Positions 7,721-15,784 of a DNA stretch of 25,469 bases are shown here, one piece after another (position 1 is the stretch's first letter; each line of letters begins with the position of its first letter). The translations under genes were made by a program, and so were the position numbers. The notes below the pieces were generated by a model that had not been told where the DNA came from, made no database searches, and saw nothing but the letters and a program-made list of their open reading frames with translations. Source of the stretch: a virus; IMG/VR virus record IMGVR_UViG_3300034737_000034, positions 1-25,469 of that record; one strand, given 5' to 3'.

Positions 7721-7802
7721 GCTCGTATAGTCTAATTGATAATTGAAATTCAATCTCAATTGCAACAGATTAGGTTTCTATATAAAGTATCAAAAACGAG
7801 CC
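7721..7802. other. Structured intergenic leader between the 54-aa gene and the zinc-ribbon gene
   Basis: The 136-base gap at 7675-7810 holds no open frame. GCTCGT at 7721-7726 can pair with ACGAGC at 7796-7801, closing an arm of about 80 bases. Inside, CTAAT/ATTAG, AATCT/AGATT and ATTGAA/TTCAAT pairings are possible, some mutually exclusive. It precedes the zinc-ribbon and nuclease genes on the - strand and contains the 18-bp repeat shared with the scaffold leader. It could be a leader RNA, a processing site or an operator. Confidence 0.35.
7744..7761. repeat. 18-bp repeat, copy 1
   Basis: TGAAATTCAATCTCAATT is identical to 17527-17544. Both copies lie in non-coding leaders just upstream of - strand genes. 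A shorter core, TCAATCTCAATTG, also occurs at 7948-7960 inside the 54-residue gene. Confidence 0.6.
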
Positions 7803-7810
7803 GAGAACTA

Positions 7811-7975
7811 TTAGTTCTTTTTCTTCTTTTTAGATTTTTCTACTGAGTTAGATATAGTCTCAACTACTTCAGTCATAACTTCGTCAGGTATGTTTGGAAT
7901 ATCTTCTTCCATTTCAACCTCAACTACTAACTTATAAACACCTCTATCAATCTCAATTGTCTTTTTTGAATTCAT
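7811..7975 (-). CDS. 54-residue charged protein of unknown function
   Basis: An open frame of 54 codons starts at 7975 with AAGGAG seven bases upstream and overlaps the end of the preceding membrane-protein gene by 23 bases. This is the same coupling seen elsewhere in this operon. The product begins with alternating hydrophobic and charged strands (TIEIDRGVYKLVVEVEME). It continues with an acidic helix and ends in a lysine-rich tail (EKSKKKKKN). No family is recognised. The site, overlap and complete lack of stops make it a convincing small gene, easily missed because of its size. Confidence 0.68.
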   Translation of the reverse strand: MNSKKTIEIDRGVYKLVVEVEMEEDIPNIPDEVMTEVVETISNSVEKSKKKKKN

Positions 7976-8156
7976 TACTAATCTCCTTTATTTCTTTTTT
8001 CATTTCTGCAATATCGTTCAACATCATTTCTTTTACGATTTTATCTTTTTCTATATAGATGTTTATTCCCCAGATAGCTTTGGCAGTAGGTATTAAAATA
8101 AGAGAAGCTAATATCTGTATTATACCAAGCACTGATAAGATAACAGATAATTCCAA
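7953..8156 (-). CDS. One-helix membrane protein with coiled coil, holin- or ejection-associated candidate
   Basis: The 67-residue product has an N-terminal hydrophobic segment (about residues 4-33, LSVILSVLGIIQILASLILI core) and a charged coiled-coil tail (IVKEMML...EMKKEIKEISNEF). It starts with TTG, and AGGAG lies ten bases upstream. It follows the 1444-residue protein directly. The plan resembles phage holin accessories and small virion-entry membrane proteins. A gene with the same layout follows the portal gene at 23466-23747. Location in the membrane is likely; the role is not established. Confidence 0.7.
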   Translation of the reverse strand: MELSVILSVLGIIQILASLILIPTAKAIWGINIYIEKDKIVKEMMLNDIAEMKKEIKEISNEFKKDN

Positions 8157-8157
8157 A

Positions 8158-11100
8158 TTATTTTTTCTCCTGTAGTTTGCGTTTTGCTTTTATGATATCT
8201 TTATAATCTACATCAATTTGTTTATTTTGCAACACTTTATAGAGTTGACTATAAGCCATTTTTAAATCATCAAGTTCTTTATCATTATACCAACCTAAGT
8301 AATCACTTACTACTAAAAAGTTTTGTATAGCTTTAAATCTTCTTTTTATTTCTTTCACATCACTATAACTATACTCCTCTTTCTTTAGTAGTTTAGTCAT
8401 TTCTTTGGAGTTTTTAGTCATTAAATTAATTGACCTATCTTTAACATCAGGTAGTTTATTTTCTGGAATATATCTTAAAGTAGCGATGATTTCGTCTGGA
8501 TTGTTATCAGTAAATACTTTAATATCTTTAAAGTTCATACTTAAATAATGTTCTACTCCTGCTGGATTACGAACAGGAGAGAATAAATCTTTTTTAGTTT
8601 CATCATTTGCTAAATCATATCTCATTAATTGATATGCTTTCTGCACCAAACCACCGTTGAATATAGTATCACCGTGTAGTGCTATGAAACCAACAAGATG
8701 TGCTATTCCAAGTAATCCTTGTCCTTCTTTACTTAACAGTTCTTCAGGTAGAGATGGTTGCCATATATCTTCTTTACCTGTCTCACTGACTCCTTTAACT
8801 AAAGTTCTACCTGCAACTTCTTTGTATATTCCATTAATTAATGGAATATTTTGAGCTAATGCTACTAAAGTTTCAGTAGCTTTTGTTGTATCATCTGTAG
8901 CGTTAACAGTCTTCTTAACTAAAGTCTGTATCATTGATAAAGCAGGAACTGGAATATCTGCTGCGTAAGAACCTGCTGTTGGTGATACTACTCCACTTGC
9001 TCCAAGTTTAGATATTAAGTCTAAACCAACTTTTAAGTAGTGAACGAATGGATTAGTATCCCAACCTGTAGCTTCTGCACCAGCTATAGCTTGTAATAAA
9101 GAAGAACCGAAAGATGTATAAAAATTAATTTTCTCGTTCGGGTCTAATAAACCTGATTTTAAATAACGATAATCTAACTCTTTTAAAACAAGTTGTGAAA
9201 AGTTTTTATCTGTAAAGATATCTTCTTCTCCGAGAATATTAGCGAGAGTATTACCAAATTGTGATACTAAAGTATAAATAGTTTCTGCTGGTGCTAAGAA
9301 AGGAACTGCTTGAGAACCAAGTGCTATAGCTGAGAATGTAGAAAAACCTACAGCCTTACCGATAGTTTTTCCGATACCATATTTTGCTATATACTCTGGT
9401 GCATCTTTCCAATTCTTTATTATCTGAGTAGCAACTGCTAAAGGAGATGCTACAAACTTATACCACGGCATTATATTCTCACCAACTTTAGCAGCGTTTA
9501 AAGTCATTGTTTGTAAAGCTCTTCCATCTAAACCTGAAACATAATTTATTAAATCATCTGCTAACTCTTCTCTTCTATCGTTATAAAATGCTTTCATTCC
9601 ATTGATAAAATCTTTGTTTTTAATCTCTAAGTTTTTACAGTAGTCTTCAACAGCTTTCTCAAATATTTCATCATTCTTGAAGTTAGCTATTAAGTGTGCT
9701 TTTAATACACCTTCAGTTAGAGATGATATTGGATTAAAGAGATTGTATTTATAAACACCTTCAGCATAGATAAATTTTTTCATCTCTTTATTCCAAGCAC
9801 TACTGATTTCAGATATTTTAGCAATATCTAAACTTGGTATTAACATATGTAGAGATTGAAAAGTAGCTACAAAGTTCCCTAAAGCTACTGCTGGATTTAG
9901 AAGAGTTAGTAAATTACCAAATGCTCTTTGGAACTTTACTAATGGTGTAATATTTCTTCCTAATGTTAAGTCTAAAAATTTCTTTAATAATTTCTGTGTT
10001 TCGTTAAGTCCGTTTGGATTTCGTTTTTCTAAGTCTTCCAAGAAACCTGCGAAACTATGGAGTGAAGGTAATGCTTTTAAGTTGGTTAAAGTAGGAGTAA
10101 TGTATTTTAAAGTAGCGAAACTTTTAAAGTTGTCATAGTTATCAAACACATTAAACTCTACTTTATTTGATTTTTCTAACAAGTCTGAAGTAGCGTTCAT
10201 TTTACTAACTATGTTATCTATCATTTCTGGTAAGTTATCCATTCTATAACCTGCTTCTTCACTTGTTTTAAATCTACCTACTAAATCTCTTAGTTCTGAC
10301 ACTTCTTTATTTAATGTCTTAGTGTTATAGTGTTGTGAAAATTCTTCAAGTTGTTTTAATCTATTATTTAAAAGATTGATTGTATGACTTTCTTGGTCTA
10401 ATATATAATGCTCTGTTATATCTCCTAATTCTTTATCTCTTGATACTACTGTTTTCATATGTTCTGTTATGTTATGCTTAATAGCATTTATCACTTCTGA
10501 AGGATTAGAGTTTAGGTAGTGGTCTATACCAATATCTACTCTTCCTTTTTCTGTCTCTACTGCTTTATGTAAGAAACCATTATCGTAAGCATTTTTTACA
10601 AGATTTTCAAATTCTGATTTACTAAGTTCTTTATCTTTCAACAGTTTGTCTTCTGCTTTCAAGACTTCATTAGATATGTTCTCAAGTTTAGGAGTTAAAA
10701 CACTATGTCCTGATTTATAGAATAAGACATCGTTTATTTTAATATCTTCATAACCTTTATTTTTAACATACTCTTGTAAAACACTTTCAAACTCGTGAGT
10801 TCTTGTAATTGGAACTGGTATCTCATCTTCAATCTCGTGCCATTCTCCATCTTTTAAAACATTAAACTTACCTTTAACTACTCTGAAGTTCGTTGATGCT
10901 GGGTGATTTACTGGTCTTATTGTCTTAGTTATTAACTTTTCTCCTCTTTTATATCCAACAGTAATTAGATTACCTTTTTTAAACTCTTCCTCTGCTAAGT
11001 CTATTATATCTTGTAAAGAACTGTTTTTTAAGTTTATTAAATGATTTTCTACTGGTGGTTGTATTATGTTATTTTCATCTACTTTTATAACATCAGAGTT

Positions 11101-12492
11101 ATATTTACCTATCACTATCTCAGAGTTGCCGTGTTCTATTGCTTGGTGTATTTCTGATAGTAGATTTTTCTGTCTATCGTATTGTAAATACTTAGCTACT
11201 GTCTCATCTTTTTCAGCCAGTTTTAATAGTTCTGTTTCTAACTTACTCATATCATCTATCACAATCTTACCATCTTTAGTGAATGTTTTAGTGATTAACT
11301 CTTTAATAGGTTCGTAATCAAGGAATGCTTCAGTTATTGCTCTATCATATTTCACTATATCTTCTTCATTACTTTTTACTGATAATATTTTATTTAAAAT
11401 GACATTTGCTCTTTCTCCCATTCCTTTAGAAACTATTTTTGAAACTAAGCTAAGTTGATGACCTATCTTACTTGTTAATGTTTTATTTTCTATGTTTTTC
11501 GCTTCTAACAAATCTTTTTTAAATTCTGTTATTTCTGATTTATCTAATTTACTACTTTTTGAGTAGTGTTCCAGTATCGCTTCTGTCGGATTAAAGTCTT
11601 TACTTTTCAATTTTTCTTTCATTTCGTAAGCCGGTAATGTTTTAATTTCTTTTGGTATATCTTTAACACTTTTAACTACATCACTACCGATAGCCAAATC
11701 TAAAGGAGATAAAGTATGAACCACACTTTCTTTATTTGCGTCTGCTCTATATAAACCACCTGCTACAGGAGTGATTGAACTCGCTCCGATTACTGCATTA
11801 GCAACTACTTTAGCAACAGGAGTTTTAGCAACTACTCTTAAAACTTTACCTGCTCCTAAAGATAGAATAGATACACCATTAGCTATATCTATAAAAGTAT
11901 TAACTGTTTCATAATGGTCTATAGTATCTTTCACAGTTCTAAGTTTCGGGTCTGATTTCAACTTTGCTGTATTATTTAAATCACTTTCAAACTTAACTAT
12001 TTCTGGTAATTGAGATTTAAGCTGTGGATTTGCTTTTATTAAAGATTTTAACAGGTTATATTCTCTAACACTGATAATAGCATCTTGCGGTGAACCTTTA
12101 CTTTTTAAAGTAGTATTTATTCTATTAATAAAATCATTCTTAACTGTCTGGATAACAACATTAGCCGATTGTGGATTTTCTAAAGAATGTGAGAAAGTAG
12201 TTTGTAATAATTCGTTATCGTTATTTCTTATTGCTTTTAGTGTATATTCTTTAGCTTTCTGTGGATTTTTTAGTTCTTTTGTTGTTGGTATATTATGAAA
12301 AGTTTTAAAGTGTAAATGTTCTGATGTCGTATCATTCAACCAAACTTTAGCGTGAAAAGGAGTTTTATTTAATACTTTACCAGTAGCTTTTTGATAGACA
12401 TAGTTAACACCATTTACAGCGAAATCCACTAAATCAGTTCCTATTCCGACTACTTCTTCACCTGCATTTCTAATAAAATTTCCTATATCCAT
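8158..12492 (-). CDS. Very large internal virion / DNA-ejection protein candidate (1444 aa)
   Basis: This is the largest gene in the window. The product is mostly helical and lysine/glutamate-rich. It has a hydrophobic patch near the N-terminus (around TPVAKVVANAVIGASSITPV) and a second group in the last third (KTIGKAVGFSTFSAIALG and following). Between them is a segment (LLTLLNPAVALGNFVATF) of the type found in large polyvalent and internal core proteins of phages. Size, position after capsid and adaptor genes, and membrane-active segments match podoviral ejection proteins such as T7 gp16, which form a channel through the cell envelope. I see no lysozyme or transglycosylase motif. AAGGAG precedes the ATG by six bases. 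Sequence identity to T7 gp16 is not claimed. Confidence 0.65.
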   Translation of the reverse strand: MDIGNFIRNAGEEVVGIGTDLVDFAVNGVNYVYQKATGKVLNKTPFHAKVWLNDTTSEHLHFKTFHNIPTTKELKNPQKAKEYTLKAIRNNDNELLQTTFSHSLENPQSANVVIQTVKNDFINRINTTLKSKGSPQDAIISVREYNLLKSLIKANPQLKSQLPEIVKFESDLNNTAKLKSDPKLRTVKDTIDHYETVNTFIDIANGVSILSLGAGKVLRVVAKTPVAKVVANAVIGASSITPVAGGLYRADANKESVVHTLSPLDLAIGSDVVKSVKDIPKEIKTLPAYEMKEKLKSKDFNPTEAILEHYSKSSKLDKSEITEFKKDLLEAKNIENKTLTSKIGHQLSLVSKIVSKGMGERANVILNKILSVKSNEEDIVKYDRAITEAFLDYEPIKELITKTFTKDGKIVIDDMSKLETELLKLAEKDETVAKYLQYDRQKNLLSEIHQAIEHGNSEIVIGKYNSDVIKVDENNIIQPPVENHLINLKNSSLQDIIDLAEEEFKKGNLITVGYKRGEKLITKTIRPVNHPASTNFRVVKGKFNVLKDGEWHEIEDEIPVPITRTHEFESVLQEYVKNKGYEDIKINDVLFYKSGHSVLTPKLENISNEVLKAEDKLLKDKELSKSEFENLVKNAYDNGFLHKAVETEKGRVDIGIDHYLNSNPSEVINAIKHNITEHMKTVVSRDKELGDITEHYILDQESHTINLLNNRLKQLEEFSQHYNTKTLNKEVSELRDLVGRFKTSEEAGYRMDNLPEMIDNIVSKMNATSDLLEKSNKVEFNVFDNYDNFKSFATLKYITPTLTNLKALPSLHSFAGFLEDLEKRNPNGLNETQKLLKKFLDLTLGRNITPLVKFQRAFGNLLTLLNPAVALGNFVATFQSLHMLIPSLDIAKISEISSAWNKEMKKFIYAEGVYKYNLFNPISSLTEGVLKAHLIANFKNDEIFEKAVEDYCKNLEIKNKDFINGMKAFYNDRREELADDLINYVSGLDGRALQTMTLNAAKVGENIMPWYKFVASPLAVATQIIKNWKDAPEYIAKYGIGKTIGKAVGFSTFSAIALGSQAVPFLAPAETIYTLVSQFGNTLANILGEEDIFTDKNFSQLVLKELDYRYLKSGLLDPNEKINFYTSFGSSLLQAIAGAEATGWDTNPFVHYLKVGLDLISKLGASGVVSPTAGSYAADIPVPALSMIQTLVKKTVNATDDTTKATETLVALAQNIPLINGIYKEVAGRTLVKGVSETGKEDIWQPSLPEELLSKEGQGLLGIAHLVGFIALHGDTIFNGGLVQKAYQLMRYDLANDETKKDLFSPVRNPAGVEHYLSMNFKDIKVFTDNNPDEIIATLRYIPENKLPDVKDRSINLMTKNSKEMTKLLKKEEYSYSDVKEIKRRFKAIQNFLVVSDYLGWYNDKELDDLKMAYSQLYKVLQNKQIDVDYKDIIKAKRKLQEKK

Positions 12493-12495
12493 ATT

Positions 12496-13629
12496 CTACT
12501 CCTTAGTTTTAGGTATGACACTATTATTGTCTTCTTTCTTGGTTGTTTTCGGTGTGTTATATTTCTTTTCAATTTCTTTTTCTTTTAATGCTGTTTTCTT
12601 TTCATTTATTTTTTCCATAGCTTTATAATGTTTTTCTTTAATTTCATCTGACTTTTGGTAATGTTGTGCTTGAGTTTGTGCTTTAAATATACCTATACCA
12701 AGCATCGTTTCTATTTTTTTCATATCTATTAAGTCTTTTAATATTTTGGCTTTTTCATCAAGTTCTGATTTGTATGTAGAGAAAGCATCTTTCAATGCTC
12801 CAATCTCATCTAAGTTTGATTTCATTTTTAGTTTTAAAACTTCTCCGATTTGTTCTAAATACCCTGCTAAATTCTCATCTGCAGATTTAGCTAATACAGG
12901 ATTATCTGCTATTGCTATTATATCTCCTGTTGATAACTCTGATGGATTTACATTATTCATTTTAGCAAGATAATAACCTTTAGTCAATTTTGAAAAGTTT
13001 TCTAAAGCATTAGCATATGGCATTGATGTAAATAACTGTGTAGTATGATGTATTAAATCTTCATTAGTCATATTGTTAAGTGGAGTTTTAGATAGTAATA
13101 AAGACATCATCGGTAAAGTAGCTAATAATTGTTTTTCATATAATTCGTTTGCTTGCATATGTTTCTCAAGTGCAGTGTCATATGCTTGTCTATACTTATC
13201 TAATTCACTAAATAAATTTTTAAATTCTTCTTGTAGTCCATTAAAAGAGCTGTCTCCTGAACCTGTATCATTATTTGTAGGTGTCTGTGTCGGAGTTTGT
13301 AGGTTTTGTAATACTTGATTTAATGGTGGTAAAGATTTATTATTCTGTTCTTGTGGTTTATTAGTTTGTTTCTGTGGTTTCTTTTCTTGAGCTTTCGGTT
13401 GTGGTTTTTTCTGTTCTTGTTTTATTGGTTGTGTTTTCTGTGTTGCAGTTGTTGTAGGTTGTTGTTTGTTATCTTCTTCATCTTCTTTTGTTTTTAAATA
13501 ACCTAAACCTAAAATTCCACTACCTACTGTAATCTTTCCTTTGTTATTTTTAACAAGATTAGACACATTTTCAAAATTAAATTTAGTTCCAGTATTACTC
13601 AAGAGTTTAAATAAAGCTGAGATATTCAT
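12496..13629 (-). CDS. Internal virion protein candidate with Gln/Lys/Pro-rich linker and coiled coils
   Basis: The 377-residue protein has a short N-terminal domain with a small hydrophobic stretch (GSGILGLGYL). A low-complexity linker rich in Gln, Lys, Pro and Thr (about residues 57-115) follows, then long charged helices predicted to form coiled coils, ending in a KE/KK-rich tail. It has no catalytic motif. It is packed three bases upstream of the 1444-residue protein and downstream of two other helical proteins. This mirrors the run of three or four internal proteins in podoviruses. GGAG lies five bases before the ATG. The role as a virion core or ejection protein is inferred from order and composition. 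Confidence 0.6.
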   Translation of the reverse strand: MNISALFKLLSNTGTKFNFENVSNLVKNNKGKITVGSGILGLGYLKTKEDEEDNKQQPTTTATQKTQPIKQEQKKPQPKAQEKKPQKQTNKPQEQNNKSLPPLNQVLQNLQTPTQTPTNNDTGSGDSSFNGLQEEFKNLFSELDKYRQAYDTALEKHMQANELYEKQLLATLPMMSLLLSKTPLNNMTNEDLIHHTTQLFTSMPYANALENFSKLTKGYYLAKMNNVNPSELSTGDIIAIADNPVLAKSADENLAGYLEQIGEVLKLKMKSNLDEIGALKDAFSTYKSELDEKAKILKDLIDMKKIETMLGIGIFKAQTQAQHYQKSDEIKEKHYKAMEKINEKKTALKEKEIEKKYNTPKTTKKEDNNSVIPKTKE

Positions 13630-13639
13630 ACTAACTCCT

Positions 13640-14227
13640 TTATTTCTGGTTATTGTTGGTGTTATTATTGTTTAAAGATAGTGCGAATAGTTGTAATATA
13701 ACACCTAACTTTTGTGGATCTTGTGCGAGGTCTTCTTTAAAAGCAGAAAACAAAGCTTTTTGGTCTGGTGGTAAATTAGATTTGTTGATTACTTCATCTA
13801 TTAACTGCATCTTCTTTTTCAACTTAACTTGTTTGTCTATAATATTAGCTGATAACATATCTGTAGCTTGAGGATTTTTTAATGCTTCAAATTTTGCTGA
13901 TAAAGGTGCATTAGCGAATGCTTCTCTTTGTTTCTTTATATCTAATATACTGCTTGCGATATCATTACCTTGTCCTGCTAATTCCTGTAGTTTTGAAAAG
14001 TTTATATTACCTTTCTCATCTACAGCATCAGGTAAAATTGATTTTACTTTATCTTTCAAATCTGAAAGACTATGGTCGGAGTATTTGTCAATGTATTCTT
14101 TATTTTGTTGATATATACCTAAGGTTTGAAAAAATCCTTGTAAATCAGTCATAGCATCTAAGAAAGGATTTCCTGAATGCTTACTTAATTCACTGAAACC
14201 TTGAGGATTTAATATTGCTATACCCAT
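13640..14227 (-). CDS. Helical virion protein candidate, internal/ejection group
   Basis: The 195-residue protein is mostly amphipathic helix, with an N-terminal Gly/Pro-containing segment (GIAILNPQGF) and an Asn-rich tail (NNNNTNNNQK). It has no recognised domain. It sits in a four-gene run between the head-tail adaptor and the 1444-residue protein and has AAAGGAG seven bases before the ATG. The context suggests a minor internal virion component. The identity cannot be pinned down from sequence alone. Confidence 0.6.
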   Translation of the reverse strand: MGIAILNPQGFSELSKHSGNPFLDAMTDLQGFFQTLGIYQQNKEYIDKYSDHSLSDLKDKVKSILPDAVDEKGNINFSKLQELAGQGNDIASSILDIKKQREAFANAPLSAKFEALKNPQATDMLSANIIDKQVKLKKKMQLIDEVINKSNLPPDQKALFSAFKEDLAQDPQKLGVILQLFALSLNNNNTNNNQK

Positions 14228-14249
14228 CTTTTTACTCCTTTAAAGATAT

Positions 14250-15149
14250 TTAATCTCCGAAATAATCTTCATCGTCAAAATCATCACCACCATAGTAGTC
14301 ATCACCACCACTATAGTAGTCATCATCTCCACCTGCATAACCACCTGTTGTAGGAGTTCCTCCAGTATATCCACCTGTAGGAGTTCCTCCAGTATATCCA
14401 CCTGTTGTAGGAGTAGTTCCACCAACATCTCCACCTGTTGTAGGAGTTCCTCCAATATCTCCATCTGTAGGAGTTCCACCACCTCCGAAGATACTACTAA
14501 GACCACTTTTTACACTATTCCAAGACGGTAGTCCTTTAGACATTAATAGTCCTGTAGTTAACAAATTACCTAATTGAGATAGAGGAGACATCTTTGGATA
14601 TAAAGCAGTATTTAAACCATTCAATATACCTGCTAATTGAAGTTGCATATTATACTGGTTTATAGTCGGGTCTATACCTGAGAAAGTTTCTCCAAATGCT
14701 GATAATACTTGTGGTGATTTACTATAGTAGTCTAAAAGACTTTGTAATTTAGCTGTATCTAAATTGTTTAAAGCCTGAGTTTCTTCTTCAGCAACACTAC
14801 CGAATAGTTTACTTACTATGTCTGATTGAGTTATCTGAGTTGCTGGTGTGTTATACATTCCCATTGCAGATAAACCTAAAGCAGATTTACTCCACTGATT
14901 ACTCATTTGAGTTTGGATATTGTTAAACAAACTTGAATATCTATTTGTTATACTGGTTGAAGTATTACCAAATAATTGATTTACTTTATCAGGAAAGCTA
15001 CGAAATATAGATAACGCTTCATTTAAATATGGTGCTTCTATATTATATTTTGCTGATGCAATATTACCAACTTGTCCTTCAACACCTTTAATTACATTGT
15101 AAGCTTCTTGTGTCGTAGGTGGTATAACTACTCCTACATTATCACTCAT
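14250..15149 (-). CDS. Virion protein with Gly-Thr-Pro repeats and acidic Tyr/Asp tail
   Basis: The 299-residue product has two parts. Residues 1 to about 225 form an Ala/Leu/Ser-rich helical region with many Asn and Gln (for example SKSALGLSAMGMYNTPATQ), typical of the first internal or DNA-transfer proteins of podoviruses. The last 75 residues are low complexity: repeats of the type GGTPTTGGYTGG followed by an Asp/Tyr/Gly tail (GGDDYYGGDD). The flexible repeat could be a linker or an extended surface element. A GAGG site precedes the ATG, and the gene starts two bases after the adaptor gene ends. A second frame (14240-14506) is open across the repeat only as a by-product of its codon pattern. 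Confidence 0.65.
   Translation of the reverse strand: MSDNVGVVIPPTTQEAYNVIKGVEGQVGNIASAKYNIEAPYLNEALSIFRSFPDKVNQLFGNTSTSITNRYSSLFNNIQTQMSNQWSKSALGLSAMGMYNTPATQITQSDIVSKLFGSVAEEETQALNNLDTAKLQSLLDYYSKSPQVLSAFGETFSGIDPTINQYNMQLQLAGILNGLNTALYPKMSPLSQLGNLLTTGLLMSKGLPSWNSVKSGLSSIFGGGGTPTDGDIGGTPTTGGDVGGTTPTTGGYTGGTPTGGYTGGTPTTGGYAGGDDDYYSGGDDYYGGDDFDDEDYFGD
14276..14485 (-). repeat. Coding tandem repeats (GGTPT units and GDDYY units)
   Basis: Two blocks lie side by side. At about 14329-14485 the units contain CCTGTTGTAGGAGTTCCTCC-like sequence (opposite strand of GGTPTTGG) at roughly 30- to 36-base spacing, with degenerate copies. At 14276-14328 shorter ATAGTAGTCATCACCACC-like units encode GDDYYGG. 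Copies are nearly identical in DNA, indicating recent slippage or unequal crossing-over. There are no spacers, so this is not a CRISPR array. Confidence 0.8.
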
Positions 15150-15151
15150 AA

Positions 15152-15781
15152 TTAATACCTCGGGTTATCTATTCTGATTGTTGTTTTACTGTATTTTCTC
15201 TTTTCTTGTCTTGCTCTTTCGTTGATTTCTAAGTATTCTTTTAATTTAATATCTAAGTTTAAATCAGCTGTATAAAATCGTTCTATTAACATTCCTAAAG
15301 TAATGTTTAAAAGTTCAAAGTTTTCAATTAGTAGTGGGTGTGTGTTATCAGGAGATAATAAAGTATCATTATCATATGTATATACATAGTAGTCAACTAC
15401 ATACTCATTATTATCAACTAAAGAACAAGAAAAGTAAAGTTTTTTATCTACAGCATCGTAGTAGTATCTTTGTGGATATCCTTTATTATCTGCATCAAAT
15501 AATAAAAAGAAAGATTTAGTATCTTTATCTCCAAATAACTCCATCTTTCTTGTCTTATCAAATACTGATTTTATATATTTGATGTTATCAGTGAGAGGTA
15601 TGAAGTAGTTATTTTTAAGAACAGAGAACAAGGAAGTCCGATGATTATATGCGAAATCTATCCTTGTCTCCAAGTCTTGAATAGCTACTTTAAAGTAATC
15701 TTGTATTTGAGAGAGTAGAGCATCGTCATAAGGAACTTTTTTGTCTCTTATGACGAAGTCTAAAAACTCTTTATTAGTCAT
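15152..15781 (-). CDS. Head-tail adaptor (connector) protein candidate
   Basis: The 209-residue protein begins with a helical region (EFLDFVIRDKKVPYDDALL), then a beta-rich centre with many aromatic residues. It ends in a long helix (ENFELLNITLGMLIERFY) and a charged C-terminal arm (EYLEINERARQEKRKYS). This helix-strand-helix layout and length resemble T7 gp11/P22 gp4-type adaptors that bind below the portal. It comes directly after the major capsid gene, with GGAG seven bases before the ATG. The call is by fold pattern and gene order; no invariant motif is available. Confidence 0.5.
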   Translation of the reverse strand: MTNKEFLDFVIRDKKVPYDDALLSQIQDYFKVAIQDLETRIDFAYNHRTSLFSVLKNNYFIPLTDNIKYIKSVFDKTRKMELFGDKDTKSFFLLFDADNKGYPQRYYYDAVDKKLYFSCSLVDNNEYVVDYYVYTYDNDTLLSPDNTHPLLIENFELLNITLGMLIERFYTADLNLDIKLKEYLEINERARQEKRKYSKTTIRIDNPRY

Positions 15782-15784
15782 TAA

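Noticed and set aside
7721-7802. tRNA-like start (GCTCGTATAGTCTAATTGATAA) with a matching 3' strand ACGAGC
   Set aside because: The D-stem has no partner, the would-be anticodon loop is ten bases, and no T-arm with TTCRANY is present, so it is not a tRNA gene.
7804-7818. AGAACTATTAGTTCT hairpin followed by T-runs on the + strand
   Set aside because: There is no + strand gene to terminate there; the T-runs are the complement of the lysine codons of the 54-residue gene. As a - strand terminator its stem is weak and the T-run is several bases away.
14085-14125. TTGACA on the - strand near 14090 as a promoter for internal-protein genes
   Set aside because: No acceptable -10 box lies 15-19 bases downstream, and it is inside a coding region.
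14276-14485. Regular repeats suggesting a CRISPR array
   Set aside because: Repeats are contiguous, in frame and encode GGTPT/GDDYY units, with no unique spacers.
14240-14506. 88-residue frame on the - strand overlapping the repeat
   Set aside because: It is a Val/Leu/Glu/Gln/Met-rich translation of the same repeats in another frame, lacking its own ribosome site; the 299-residue frame is the real gene.
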